Source: Stratiolaelaps scimitus
Lineage: Eukaryota > Arthropoda > Arachnida > Mesostigmata > Laelapidae
Assembly: GCA_019614645.1 (NCBI GenBank)
Contig: JABWDB010000012.1
Span: 2,232,001 to 2,296,000 of the forward strand
DNA: 64,000 nt
Direction of reading: 5' to 3'
In this document: piece after piece, positions 22,720-34,416 of the stretch
Layout of the letters: every line of letters starts with the position of its first letter
Position numbering within the stretch: position 1 is the stretch's first letter
Notes under the pieces: model-generated
What the model was told of the DNA's origin: nothing
The model's input: the letters and a program-made list of their open reading frames with translations, nothing else
Database searches by the model: none
Made by a program: the position numbers and the translations under genes

Positions 22720-23168
22720 TAAGTCGATACTTGCCAATGCCGGAAGAACCACAGACGAAGACTAGACGAGACGTGATGTTTCATGAATTGAGCAGGAAAT
22801 AGCTGTAGGCTATGTCCACACTGCCTCTGGGGCTGACGCCAGACGAACGCTTCTTCACACCGTTTCCGCAGCGTCAACCGATATATCGGTAGGCAATGGG
22901 GATCGCTTGCCTATGAGATCTAACCGTTTAGAGCGTAATCAGCCGATATCGGAGATAGAAGAGGATCGAATAGCCTAAGTTAGTCGAAAAGTTTAGCCAT
23001 GAGAACACATTGAGGAATAGAGAGGCAGCAATCAGTGACGTCGTCATAGGGATGGCTCTTAGGTCCGGATTTGGCGCTTCGACGAACGCATTAGTGCTAG
23101 GCACTACGAGCCATTGTCACTGCAAACTTCAGTGACGAAAGCGCCCTACTGCTGATTAGCATCACCCG

Positions 23169-23600
23169 CTACCACCCGCTACTTTTCGGTGATCGTTCAT
23201 TCGCGATTGCCAACTCGGGTAGGTCACAATGGTAAACCACATTGCACAATATGCGCTTATGAATGGATCGCAGGTTGATGCGGCAGCAAGTCAAGTTATT
23301 GCTTAGTACCGAACGATGATTTGTAGAGGTCGATACCACCGACAACAACTTCTCGCTCCGATTGTCTGTAGTTATCGAGCAGCTTCTGAATCTAGCTCGA
23401 GATAGGTACGCTTGCATTACTTGAGGACACTGCCCGGAGGCGAGACAGCAGCTGTCTATTTCATCAGCTTGTCCGTAAGATACTTGACGTAGCTTTAATT
23501 CAATTCGACTGCATATACTATTTTTGCTAATTCGTGGACACAGGTCCTGCTTGAAGCACACGAACGTAGAGAGTATGAAAACAAATAATACTACTATGTT
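23169..23600 (-). CDS. candidate secreted Cys-rich protein, 3' part
   Basis: A minus-strand frame of 143 codons runs from a TAA to a TAG. Its start is strongly hydrophobic (VVLFVFILSTFVCF), like the core of a signal peptide, but no ATG precedes it, so the start codon would have to come from an upstream exon. It continues with a Cys-containing region: DLCPR, SICSR, DSCCLASGQCPQ, RSC, LTCCR, LCN and HCD. A CAA|GTAATG within it could be a donor, giving a shorter exon. The product may be a small secreted protein; no family is recognised. Confidence 0.3.
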   Translation of the reverse strand, partial: NIVVLFVFILSTFVCFKQDLCPRISKNSICSRIELKLRQVSYGQADEIDSCCLASGQCPQVMQAYLSRARFRSCSITTDNRSEKLLSVVSTSTNHRSVLSNNLTCCRINLRSIHKRILCNVVYHCDLPELAIANERSPKSSGW

Positions 23601-24002
23601 TTACTGTGGGCGTCCATTTGACAGCATTTCCTGCGGCTTGTGTCTCTGGAAATCCTCTGGAAATCGTTACGGTGTTGTATCAATAGACACCCTGTAAGCC
23701 ACTGTCAACAGCCCATTATGTTTGTATCCGTGTTTCCTGAAGTCTGCTACGAGCCGTCGAGAGCGATTGTCAGTCACAGCCACTGACATGATTACCAAAT
23801 TAAAGTCTAACCTGTTTGCATATGTCAATGCTTGAAAGGGCTGTAGATCCAACCAGACGGACAGAAGCAGCCGAAGGCGACCCAACTCTACTCAGTGAGT
23901 CTGAAGGTATCACCCAGGATACAGACAGCAGAAGATATTGTCTTCGCTCTTTCGTCCGTGACGGGTACGAGAATCCTCAACGAATCTCGTTAGATCTGCT
24001 AA

Positions 24003-24356
24003 ATCGGCGATTCCAAACGCGGCCCTCAGACTATAGGCAAACAAACTTTTACGAATCGCCTGAGCGAATCAGGCCCATCACAGACGAGCATATCTGAGGA
24101 CGAATCATGTGATCTATGCAGCAGCGGCAGCAGCAGCGGCAGCAGCAGCAACAACTGTCTGTCACAGTATGGGCAGAAGACAGTTATCTCAAGTGGGGCA
24201 CAGAGAGATATGCGCCTTAGCTCGGCCAAACCCAAATATGTATGCGAGCGATTTGTCCTCTTTGGAACACACCGGACCGATCCCACGGCTAAATTAGCCG
24301 GTCGAATTCGATGTGTTCAAAAGGACGATGAGAGTACTTCATTTTATATTACATAG
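24003..24356 (+). CDS. candidate terminal exon, Ser-rich protein
   Basis: A 117-codon frame from TAA to TAG, with a possible acceptor CCCTCAG ending at 24,031. The translation has SISEDESCDLCSSGSSSGSS (the Ser/Gly run is an AGC microsatellite), then a globular-looking segment: YGQKTVISSGAQRDMRLSSA, KPKYVCERFVLFGTH and GRIRCVQKDDESTSFYIT. A second frame, 23,816-24,097, overlaps it and is also protein-like (RISLDLLNRRFQTRPS). Either one is real and the other chance, or a frameshift separates two parts of one gene. The family is not recognised. Confidence 0.3.
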   Translation: MGDSKRGPQTIGKQTFTNRLSESGPSQTSISEDESCDLCSSGSSSGSSSNNCLSQYGQKTVISSGAQRDMRLSSAKPKYVCERFVLFGTHRTDPTAKLAGRIRCVQKDDESTSFYIT

Positions 24357-24359
24357 AGT

Positions 24360-24960
24360 TCAATTATCAAAGTCGGAATCATTCCAATTCTCTCTGTGTA
24401 TGTGTATTTGAAAATTGCACACTGACAAGCATTAACTTAAAATATAATGACTCGTTCTGTATGCACATTGATAATCGCGTATTTGTTATGTCTACGGCAA
24501 CTGTCTGAGAATTTCACTTCCGACTGAATTCATTGACTCAATAGGCGAATATAACTGGAATCTAGTCCAGACATCCCAGCCACTAACAGTTCACTGACCA
24601 CAAGACACTCACTAACCTCACGGCCTATTCGTGCGGTCCCTGTCGAAGGTGTCAAACACCGGAATCGAAAATATTTTCCCTGAGGAGCCTGAGTGCAACA
24701 GGACAAAACGCCAGCTCTAAAGCGAACACAACATTCGACTAGATATTAGTATATCTCGTATAAAGTATCACAGGAACATTTTACGATGTGCGCGTCCCGC
24801 CACTGAAGCAGAATATCGGACAACATCCAGCGACCTGTCTGATGCACCTGGTCAATAGCATGACCCAAGAGAAAATGAGCTGTCAAGCAAGGTATGGTAA
24901 CTCACGAGCACAAAACTCAGTATGACAGCGCATGAAATTGCTGGTTGATGCAACCTAGTA
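24360..24960. other. intergenic, nothing supported
   Basis: No convincing frame, repeat or RNA gene seen. Confidence 0.4.
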
Positions 24961-24961
24961 A

Positions 24962-25366
24962 ACTCCGCTCGATCCCCTAGACGGGAATCGCCCGGAGTTG
25001 ATGCGACCTGACCTGACACTGCCTGGCCAACTCGGTAGTGCGGTGTGCCTGTGCAAGAGGGGCAAACTTCATCGTTGGAAAGAGATAGAGGACGAACGAG
25101 ACAACGTTGTTCAACCGTCAGCGTCGTTCAGTGAAAATACAGTGCAAGGCAAACGCACGCAACAAGCTGTCACCTACGGGTTAGGTAACGCGGCTAGCGA
25201 AGTGTCCAAATCGACTCTCCTGCCACTGGAGCACAGACGGAGGGAAGACAACACGGGGAACGCGGTCCTGCCCCCCGGGTCCAGGCTCATGCAATTGACT
25301 GCACGGCTTCCTCGGGCTGGCGTCAGTCGACCGCGGCGCGAAGAAGGTTTCGTGAGCGGCGAATGA
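24962..25366 (+). CDS. candidate exon, unknown hydrophilic protein
   Basis: A 134-codon open frame from TAA to TGA, the most GC-rich stretch of its surroundings. The translation is hydrophilic, with KLHRWKEIEDERDNVVQ and LEHRRREDNTGN; an ATG at residue 13 could be a start. No splice site is compelling. A phase 0-0 segment at 25,566-25,634, bounded by GAGCAG and GTATTA and reading VDWLICQPHRVGDRLFSSFD, may be a further exon. The family is not recognised. Confidence 0.25.
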   Translation, partial: TPLDPLDGNRPELMRPDLTLPGQLGSAVCLCKRGKLHRWKEIEDERDNVVQPSASFSENTVQGKRTQQAVTYGLGNAASEVSKSTLLPLEHRRREDNTGNAVLPPGSRLMQLTARLPRAGVSRPRREEGFVSGE

Positions 25367-25639
25367 CTGTCAACAGAGGGGTGGACGACATAACGTCACC
25401 ATAGGTATGTTCCTTCTCGTCGAGAAGTATCAGTATGTGAACGAACAAAGCACTGCTTTGACACAAACAGTGGCCTCCGTCCTATTTCCGCCAGCCATCT
25501 GTTACCTATGCTGGTTGGCCCGTTGCTCTGGTACTCAGGATTACTCGGACCAGGCGTCAGAGCAGGTCGACTGGTTAATCTGTCAGCCTCACCGCGTTGG
25601 CGACCGCCTCTTCAGCTCGTTCGACCTACGGAAGGTATT

Positions 25640-26255
25640 AAGGGCGCCACTTCCGACAGGATACTTCTGAGTGGCTGTGTGATCCAAGCACAGACACAGT
25701 TGGGGACAGCCGACAAGAGAATACATTGGGCAGATGGGTAGACACAGGGAGAGAGAGATAGAGAGAGAGTCCCACGAGGACAGCGAAGTTGACGTACCCG
25801 CTGGACAGCTGGCTAGACAAACCGCAATTACGCGTGACATCTACTGATGCTTTGAAGAAACCTCTTCAAAGTAATTGCCTTCTACGGTTGAGGCTAATAT
25901 CAAATGAAGCCGTTGTATGTAGCGTCTGGATAGCACGTTGTTAGAGAGGCTAACGAACCTCGTACCAACATGCAGGGGGTGATTGCACCTGTGAGGCGTG
26001 AGGTAGCTAATTATTGACAGAAATTGTGAAACGGACTCTCGCTGAGGGTGCTAATTACACGTGCTTGATGTGGCTACCATGATTGTAAACAAGCCCTGTG
26101 GCCTGTAAAATCTATGTGTGAATAGTTCGACTTAGCCAGACCGAGTGATTTAAACTTTAACCTTATAACTTGGATCAACACGTTTTAACTGAATACGTTA
26201 GATATGTTCAGATAAATATGCTTAGACCAATGACTATACCATCATCGTCATCTAG
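25640..26255. other. intergenic, nothing supported
   Basis: An (AG)n-like patch near 25,748-25,768. No supported gene. Confidence 0.4.
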
Positions 26256-26259
26256 CTAT

Positions 26260-26600
26260 TTAAAGTTTGCCTTTCCAGAATGAATGTAATATTGAGGGCG
26301 TTGCCTCGTACGGCTCGTCCGAATTCACTTGGTCCACCCTTCTACGGGGACCACTTTCATGGCACATCAGGCACTGGCCTCCGTATAATGTGACCTCATT
26401 GTCCTATCTAGAAGTTGTATGCAATTTACAATACAGTGCCTTTACATTAGGTAGCACTCTGTCAAGTCATACTTACGGCTCCGAAATGTGATACGCGGTG
26501 GGTCCCTTCGGATTCAGGTGTTTATGGACGAGATATGCAATTGTAGCAATTTTCGCTATCTTTTTTACTTCACTGGCGGCGCTTTGTCGAGTCACGATCA
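26260..26600 (-). CDS. candidate two-exon fragment, unknown protein
   Basis: The upstream exon (26,600 down to 26,477, 124 bp) sits between a good acceptor (CGCTTGCCTTATTAG) and a consensus donor (GTAAGT). The translation, SAASEVKKIAKIATIAYLVH then KHLNPKGPTAYHISE, looks like real protein. After a possible 73-bp intron, a second open segment (26,403 down to the TAA at 26,260) reads EVTLYGGQCLMCHESGPRRR, then DEPYEATPSILHSFWKGK. The phases do not match if the acceptor at 26,404-26,405 is used; a downstream AG gives a matching phase 2 and a shorter exon. The junction is therefore unresolved. The 148-codon plus-strand frame over this area is probably an antisense shadow. The family is not recognised. 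Confidence 0.35.
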
Positions 26601-26604
26601 CTAA

Positions 26605-27690
26605 TAAGGCAAGCGACAACGGAGTGATCAAGCTAATTTTGCACAGACGCATAACGCCAGCTGGGAGCGAGTTTGTCTCGCCGAAATTAAGCTCGAAATT
26701 AGTTTTTGCGAGGGTGAGACAGTCAGTCCTCGGTGGGGCAGCTCCGTTTTTGCGACAGGCCCACTCTCACAGGGCACCACTATTTCTGCATAGGATACGT
26801 TTTTACGTACGTAACACAGCGACACACAACGGTCTGCACAGAAATTGCCCCTTGGTCAGCATGTGCGTATATGTATACATATGCATAGATATGTATATTT
26901 ATATGGCAACCGGCCAGTGGGTCTTTAGTCCCTTGCCCCATTGAGACTTACTCTGGGCGAGGGGGTCCTTCTATAGCTTTCAACACCTGAGCAGGACGAT
27001 AGCCAGGTATCATCGCAAAGGCGCCAAATGAGCCCTTATTCCGCTAGTACGGCTGCTAAAACGACTGGTTTTACTGATATTTTACTAATAGACATCTGAT
27101 ATACTCATCGTCATGATAGCAATAGCTGCTACTCTCTTCACAGATAGGGGACGACAACCTTCCTCCCCAAGGGACATTCATGCATTAAGTAGTCATTGAG
27201 AATATAAAGAATAGTATCGGTGAGGTAACAGCTGGGTCCGGCGTCATAACCAACATGCGGTCAGAAGTTTAACACAGTAACTATGCGTATGCTATTCAGG
27301 GTCAGCGCCGCCCGGATGGGAGTAACGTCTGGGACTACGAGTGTTTCGACACCAGCGAAGACTGCAGTCCAACTGCAACATCGGATGCTAGCTACTTAGC
27401 GCGGGATGGTGCACAGATGATATAATACAATACACAAGGTTCGAGTTGTCAATGGTCGTACGTGTCTTCTTAACGTTTTTGTTTTTATAGTTGTGTGGTT
27501 ATTTTTTTTTGAGGTAAGTGTGAAGGGACAGAGTGTCATGTTAGGGCTTATTAGCGGCACAATAGGTATATGTCATTAATATAGGATTAGTTAGCAGGTA
27601 CAAATTATATAAGCATTTGGAAAGTGTGAGAGAGAGATTGTATATGAGTTGCCACCAGTGTACAATTAAATAATGACAACCTCGTTCGTT
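26605..27690. other. intergenic, nothing supported
   Basis: A few (TA)/(TG) runs near 26,867-26,905. No exon I can support. Confidence 0.4.
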
Positions 27691-27693
27691 CAG

Positions 27694-27959
27694 ATCAGAT
27701 AGGAGGAATCTCGCTCCACGAACTTCTCTCGCAAATCCAGCTTATAGATACCTTCTCCGTGGATGGTAAGTTACATGTGTACAACGACTACTGTAAAGAA
27801 ATTACCAACTTTTTTTTCAGGCTGATTTTCAGCCTTAAACATTTAACGTCTACGGTACCGCTTTCGCATTGCTTCGGAAGACAGAAAGCACCGTTAAATG
27901 CAAATGTCCAACAGAGGAGATCGAACCGGTGTGTGCACCTACATCTGGTCTGGTTGCAA
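27694..27959 (+). CDS. candidate exons with Kazal-like motif
   Basis: Exon 1 (27,694-27,765) has a TTCGTTCAG acceptor and a consensus GTAAGT donor. Exon 2 (27,885-27,959) has an ACAG acceptor after a mixed pyrimidine stretch and a GTGAGG donor. Both are phase 1-1 and join in frame across 119 bp. The joined text reads GISLHELLSQIQLIDTFSVD, then ESTVKCKCPTEEIEPVCAPT. C-x-C followed by PVC is the start of a Kazal-type domain (protease inhibitor, agrin or follistatin-like), and phase 1-1 exons are typical of extracellular modules. The rest of the domain (the Tyr and later Cys residues) would be on an exon not found. Kazal assignment is inference from one partial motif. Confidence 0.35.
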
Positions 27960-27964
27960 GTGAG

Positions 27965-29550
27965 GCGCACATTAATGCACTACCAAGCCACCGGGCTCAA
28001 CACCAACTTTAATAACGTCATGTATACATACGCATACATATGTATATCATGTTAGATGTGTGGTCGTACAGCCGGTTGTTATATATATTTATATGCGTAT
28101 GTAGTTGTCTACTGCAATTATTCATTATGGAAACTCGCCGACGTGCTTCGCCCTATAATAATAATAATTATTATTAATATTAATACCTATTCTAATCTTT
28201 ATAAATACCTATTGACCTACAGCAGAACATCGGTGTACACAGGCAGATAGTCGAAAAGACCGCTCTGTTCCCTCATAATTATACAAAAATCAATCATTAT
28301 CGATCTCCTCCGTTACCAATGTCTCTTGTGTCTGTGTTGTATCCCGATGAGTCGATAAAGCGATGCACCTGCGATGACTACGTCTGTACCACCGGCTGTT
28401 AAAGTTCCATGTTCGGCTTAGAACCGATAGAACTTCTCCAGTGGGTCAGCCCCGCATATCCTGCTTCTTTATCTACGAGAAGACGTTTGTCGCATTGTGT
28501 TCGTCCGAGCCGCATGACCACTATATCTGAAGCTCTCGTCGTGGTAAACGGTCACGGATCGTTGATCTCTGAGCCACCAGTGAATACACTATTGGTGCGT
28601 ATCGGCCGAATGCCTGTCACCATCTGATCACCATCTCCATCGACATCATACGAAGGTCGTGGGAGTATCAATGGTCAAGTTGGCCGCTATCGGAAATCTG
28701 GGATTGCTGTAATAATTAAGTGCCTTGGCTTACTTTTCACGCCGGCATCTGCCGAAGCAGCACCCACAACCGCTGTAGAAACGGGCAACCGTAACAGCTT
28801 GCCTTGAAGCATCACCACATGCGCCCGGCTCGGGTGCCTCACTTAGATAGACAGCGTATATATATATATATATATAAACGACGTTTGTATTATCTTGCTA
28901 TGCATCCGCTACCCTATACTCAGTCGTTTACGTTTACATACCCCATAGACGTGTAGGGTGAGTCATTTTGGACGACTTTGAACGAGAACTCACCTAAATA
29001 CGAGTCCATCAATACACCAACTTGACATTTGCAACGAGCACGACAATTCACTTGGTAAGCTGAACTATTAGATATGCAGTTGCACGACTCTGCACCTCGC
29101 TGGGAAACATTTGTACATCCCAGCGATCACCAACTCAAGTAAGAGTCGACGTCAATCCACCTTCCCGAACGATTAAACACTGTACGGGACACTTAGCAAT
29201 GACGCAAGCAAGGCGAGTCAAAATCTTTCTAGATAAAAAATGATGCCTTTTTTGTATAAAGACTTCCCCATGACCTGATCTCATCAGACATGCACAAATT
29301 CCTTTCCGCAGCGGCGGTAGCTGATTTGCATCGTTGGTCAACACGGCGTTTTCACTTAAGTGCACAATCAGCAAATAGCTTGTCTGTGGGTGGGACTGAA
29401 ATTAGATGGGTAGTTCCGAGTAACGATCATTTGTGCTGCTGTGAGCTTGTGGATGCCGAAGTCACAAGCGCTGAAGCGAGTAGACAAAAAGATGCGCTCG
29501 AGAGTCGGTTCATGTAAAATAATTAACTAAAGCATATTATGCGAAGACGC

Positions 29551-29586
<36 letters not shown>

Positions 29587-32165
29587 TATAGCTCGTGCTA
29601 TATTGACATGCTAAGTCGGCAGACAATTGGGGGGGACTCTGAATCATCCGGTACTTCATTGGGTATGCTCAATTTTATCACTTCTTGATTTTTATTTGTG
29701 AACGACTACCAGTTTTAAGTCAATTAGTTAGAAATACGCTTCGTTTCGACCATCGGATATATCATGTTTGGAGGCTGGAACAGCACGCGATCTCTGTCTG
29801 GCTCCCTTTTTAGCAGACAGAGGCGGCCCTCAGAAGGCATCCCCGAAGTAATACCTTGGCCGTTCCGACTGATATGGTGGAGTGTAGGATATGGTGGGCT
29901 TGTGAGTCCCACACGTGCATATTGAAGGGACGCTTAGCACGTACGTACATCTGGCATTCCCGTCAACCTCCACAAGAAAACAAATCAGGGGCGGCAGAAG
30001 CTTCAGCGAAGGTAACGGCGCATGTCAATAGTGATTTCAGCCAGTGGCCGAAGACATCGGGCCACATTGGCTAGTTGCTCGAAATGAAAGTGTAAGATGC
30101 TCAAAATCGAAACAGTGAAAGAACCGTGCGGAATGCCATAGGATTGCAATTGAATATTTCACCAGTCTGGACCCTACAACTATGAGTCAGTAATACATCG
30201 TTATTATCTTATTGGCTCTTTTCATTGAAGCCGTATCTAGAGCTCTCAAACAGCTCTTATGTGGCAATGAACGGTATCAATCGATGCTAACGGGAGCAGA
30301 TAGCACATTGTGACCACCAGGTGTGTGCCTGGAACCGTTCGCTGCACTGCTGACGATCAGTACAATTTATTACCGCGCAGATGTTGTGGTCCCAGGCCAT
30401 AAGAACGCTAAGGGTGTAATCTGCTCAATTTGTACAATAGTTTTGAACAGGAGCAGAGCTATGTAGCAAATAGCCAAGCAAGTCGACATAGCCCTGTATC
30501 GAAATATTGAGCGTTCTGTAGTTTCTTTTAAGTGTCATTATTTAGCATTGCAGGCAAAATTTATGACGTCGCTTCTGACTCGCTGATTTTCAGCAAGCAT
30601 AAAGTTTAGAACTGCACGCCCGCCAGACATGGTGCAGAATAAAACTCTTTTTTTATGATATTCCAGCAAATGCATTTATGTTGCTCAATTCAAAGCTAGA
30701 ATAATGAATGTTACTAACATTCGAGTTGACTCTGATATTGAACCCCATCGCCAATTCTAACTTTGTCCCATATAATTCAGTATCATGAAATTGTGGACTT
30801 TTACATATTTCAGCTTCGCTTATCGTTCAGCATAATTTCTCTATAGAGTTCGCAAAGATGGCGTTTGTGTGCTTCCCCCATGGCTCCAAGCTGAGTATAC
30901 ACGACTGTTGCGGCTGTCTCGTGTTGACGCGGGTGTATGAAATACAAACAAGGAGTTACGACCCTCTGCTTTCACTCGACTGCTTTGTGAAATTGCGTAG
31001 ACCCTGCCTCATATACGACCTTCGTATAGGATAGCCAGGCTGGTCGAGGCCGGTGCCGTTCAAACAATCGACGCCTTCCAATGTGGAGGTCAAGAGGCAG
31101 AATAACGGCACATTTAACCACACGAGCAAATGTCCCCCAAAATATTATCAAATATAATAATATTTGGTTATCTGGAAAGTTCACTTTGCAATTCTCTCCG
31201 AAATTTACAATCAATGAACGCCACACGTTGAACTGTTTCTTGGGTAGCAAGTTTGATGAAGCCCGATGTGTATTGAAGTGGAAGCGGAGCTAGATATTGA
31301 CAATAAATCGTAATAATAATAAAGTACCACCTATGACGGCTTGTTTACAGACAGAGACGGCTAACTTAAATCGTCGTCCACACCCAGATGCGTACTCCAG
31401 AGCAAACGGCAGATTTTTAGGAGCAGAGGCCAGGCATCTGTATATAAACTCTATATGTAGATGCAGATAGTACATCAACTATTACATTGAGAAAAAAACA
31501 AAAAAAAACGAAGGATTCAAGGGAACACACGATATATTGATCACCGAATACCCGCGAAGCAAAATTCCCGAAAAAAAAAAATGAAATACAAACAAGGAGT
31601 ATTTATATATACAAAATTCCCAAAAGCAAAATAATACCCGATTCGCGACTATTCATTATAATATTATAATAATAATAATTGTAATATTATAATAATAATA
31701 ATAATATTATTGTAATACTCATTTGTAGGACTCTATGGTTAATTGTATCATTCGCATTGAATTTGTATCATTCTGACATAGAATGGAAACTTGCATATTA
31801 ATGGAATGCAAATTTAAATATAGGGATGCACTTGGTCTAAAAAAAATTGTGCCCGTGTTTGAAATAGGCTTTGCGGCAGCACACCGTGATTCGTTCGATA
31901 AGAAATGCCTATCAGTGGTTTTACAACATTGGTGGTTTTACAACGTGCAACACGCGGATCGCCTCAATAATTTCTCCCAGTGCAGACATTATCCGCATAA
32001 GCAGGCAGAAGGTATGGGCTTACCATGACACGCGTGTACGTGGGCGTACCGATCCTTTGCTTTGGCCCTACAAGCAATATTGCGACTGTAGATGCAGACC
32101 ATCTGGCCACATGATCAAAGATAGACTAGGTGAAAATCTGGAAGATAAAGAGGTTCAATCACCAA
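27965..32165. other. long intergenic stretch, microsatellite-rich
   Basis: AT microsatellites near 28,858, 29,552 and 31,655-31,715. A somewhat GC-richer patch at 28,380-28,860 has short open frames on both strands, including a minus segment ending at a GTAAGC donor near 28,770, but none can be assigned. No RNA genes seen. Confidence 0.4.
29552..29584. repeat. (TA)n microsatellite
   Basis: About 16 uninterrupted TA units. Confidence 0.95.
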
Positions 32166-32167
32166 AA

Positions 32168-32217
32168 TACCACGAATTCCAGGAAACATGATTCCACTGT
32201 TTCTGGAATTCGTGGTA
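32168..32217. repeat. inverted repeat beside SINE fragment
   Basis: A 21-nt left arm (32,168-32,188) and a 20-nt right arm (32,198-32,217) pair completely except for one bulged G, with a 9-nt loop. Each arm holds GAATTC. It directly adjoins an (AAT)n and then a SINE tail, and may be a target-site or foldback structure. Confidence 0.85.
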
Positions 32218-32221
32218 ATAA

Positions 32222-32290
32222 TAATAAGAGAGCTTAAGCATTGTAAAATTGCAGCTCCTTTAATAAACCAATAAAACCTTTTCCTTTACT
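32222..32290 (+). mobile_element. SINE 3' body and tail
   Basis: Matches the SINE body (AAGAGAGCTTAAGCATTGTA), core (AATTGCAGCTCCTTTAATAA) and tail (CCAATAAAACCTTTTCC). The tRNA-like head is absent. Confidence 0.8.
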
Positions 32291-32294
32291 GTTT

Positions 32295-33595
32295 AAAAAC
32301 GTCTTAAATATAGCATTCAATAAAATTATTATAGTATATATTGAAAATGTACATTTCGTACTCTACCCGCCCCTCAAGTGACGTAAGGTAGCGCACATGT
32401 TTACCAGCCCACAGTTAGAATTGTACGTACAGTGTTAATGCGTGCGTCCCATCGCTTGGTGAAGTTATCTTGCGCAGGATGAATGAAACCGGCTTCGAAT
32501 GTTTGCCTGCGTTTCTAGGATATGACGATGGACTTGGATCCACCCACGATTGCAGCCAGCCCAGATTGTAGGCACAACTCAAGAGGTGTTCAGAGAAGTT
32601 TCAGTGAGCTATGCCCTAAATGCGAGATTCACCAATGTTTAATTACGAGATAGATCTTATAATACCATGATTCGCGACTATTCACTATTCGATACTCATT
32701 GAATGGTGTCTGCCCTGCTCGCTTTCATGAATCCAGGCTCCGATCTTGTGCGAGCTCTAATTATTTGCTCGAGCGAGATTCACATAAAAAAAGCGGCTAA
32801 CAATGCTGGGCCGCATTTCGTCAGAGAGCAGACATCACTATCTGGGGAAGGAGATATTCCTTTAGTAGAGTCTAAGATATTCCCTTGGGCCTTCAGGGTA
32901 GTCTCTCTGTCGAAGTGCGAAGGCCGATTCACCCCCTGTTACCGGGCAACGCTGGAAAATATCATCTCCACAGAAGCAAATCCTTTTTTCGGACCACGCC
33001 CGCTCGAGTAGGCGAGCCCTCCACACACTCCTGCGATGTTCATTTCACGGGAAGAGCTGGTAATAACACTATCGACGCCACCGCAGTGGGCGTCTATTGT
33101 GTGAGAGAGGAGTGTTATTAGAATCGTTGAGTTAGTACAATAACGCTGTCGCGATCGTCAACTCAGGCTCGAATTTGCATCGTTGTTTATACCCTCTTCC
33201 TTCGAGGAACGTGGCAAGCTTGATATTGTTATCACTCACCATAGAGTTCAGAGATTGTTCATAGCAAACATAGGTGTGATTACTAAAACATAAGGAACTG
33301 GCAACGAATTAAGAGTTACGAACAGAAAGATAAGTATGCATCTGTTCTGAATACATAGCAAGATCTGCGAAGGGCGACTGCGCGCTTAACGTACACTTCC
33401 TTTGACAAAAAATCTTGACGACACTTTTGCACATATGTAACACTGTAGCCCACCAAAGCTCAATACGGGGCATGACCCGTCCAGCTTGCATTGGCCGGCC
33501 ACCAGATGAGCTATTCTCGAAAACGCAGAAAAACCGTTCGAGTTCTTTGTGGTTGGCTTTCAACCCCCAAGCCCTACCTCCTTCATTTATTTTTT
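32295..33595. other. intergenic, nothing supported
   Basis: Plus frames at 32,703-33,121 overlap one another without splice support. No gene called. Confidence 0.35.
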
Positions 33596-33599
33596 ACTG

Positions 33600-33712
33600 T
33601 AGAGAAAATCCTCTTCAAACGCATGGGACACCACCAGATACATTCCATTTCCGCGAACAGTGGGCCAATACAGTGCAGGGTTGACACGAGTGACAAAACG
33701 CCATCAACTACC
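33600..33712 (+). repeat. dispersed repeat, copy 2
   Basis: Counterpart of 6,440-6,558 (opposite orientation), with a conserved GGGTTGAC...GACAAAACGCC block and the shared peptide GPIQCRVD. Confidence 0.55.
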
Positions 33713-34163
33713 TGCTCCAACCACTATCCTCTGCTGGGAGGACGGTGGTTCTCTTCCCTGTTTCGGCACTCGTGGCCTTATTCTTAACCTGATTAAAACT
33801 TCCATCCTAGAGACACCGTAATATTAGCAGAGCAAAGGAATGTGAGCCAAAGCGAGACGTCAACGTAGAAGTCAGGAAATATAGACTGCCAATAATCGCA
33901 AGGGTATCCGCGAACGACTCCGATGAGCTATGGAGTATGAACGAGGCGGGGGAGGGCAATTCGTCTTGTCTCAATCAGACAGTGTCGTGGTGGACGTGCA
34001 AGCGGATAAGGCCGCAAAAATCATGGACACCATGATCGAGTGCTGGGACGGTGCAGCATCCCAGCTCGGATAGAGGAAAAGTTACACGCTGGGTAGGATA
34101 ATAGGAAAGGACCGACGTTGTCACCGGTCCCAAGTATCCGACGCTCACGTACGCTAAACGACT

Positions 34164-34285
34164 TCATTCATTAGAGTGAGCATTGTTATTATACATATTG
34201 ATGTTCGCCATTATATCAGTAGCCAGGAAATCGTCTTCGAGGTTGGCCAATGTATTTAGTTGACCAGCGAATGCTGCCACCTCGG
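34164..34285 (-). CDS. candidate terminal exon, unknown protein
   Basis: A very good acceptor (TTTTTCTGTGCATCACTGCC then TTTAG, AG at 34,287-34,286) starts a 122-bp exon ending in TGA (34,166-34,164). The phase-1 translation is acidic and helix-like: EVAAFAGQLNTLANLEDDFL, then ATDIMANINMYNNN and a short Asn/Ser/His end. Nothing in the sequence before the acceptor needs to be coding. The family is not recognised and upstream exons are unknown. Confidence 0.35.
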
Positions 34286-34416
34286 CTAAAGGCAGTGATG
34301 CACAGAAAAACAATTTACAACAATACTTGACGCGAGTGACACACGCCCCCTTTGAGATATTCAGATATGAGTAAATGATGACGTAAAGGATTAACGTCAA
34401 CAGTCCTTTGTCTTGA

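Noticed and set aside
26498..26944. 148-codon plus frame
   Set aside because: Lies antisense to a better-supported minus exon, lacks an ATG with good context, and its end is a TA/CATA tract.
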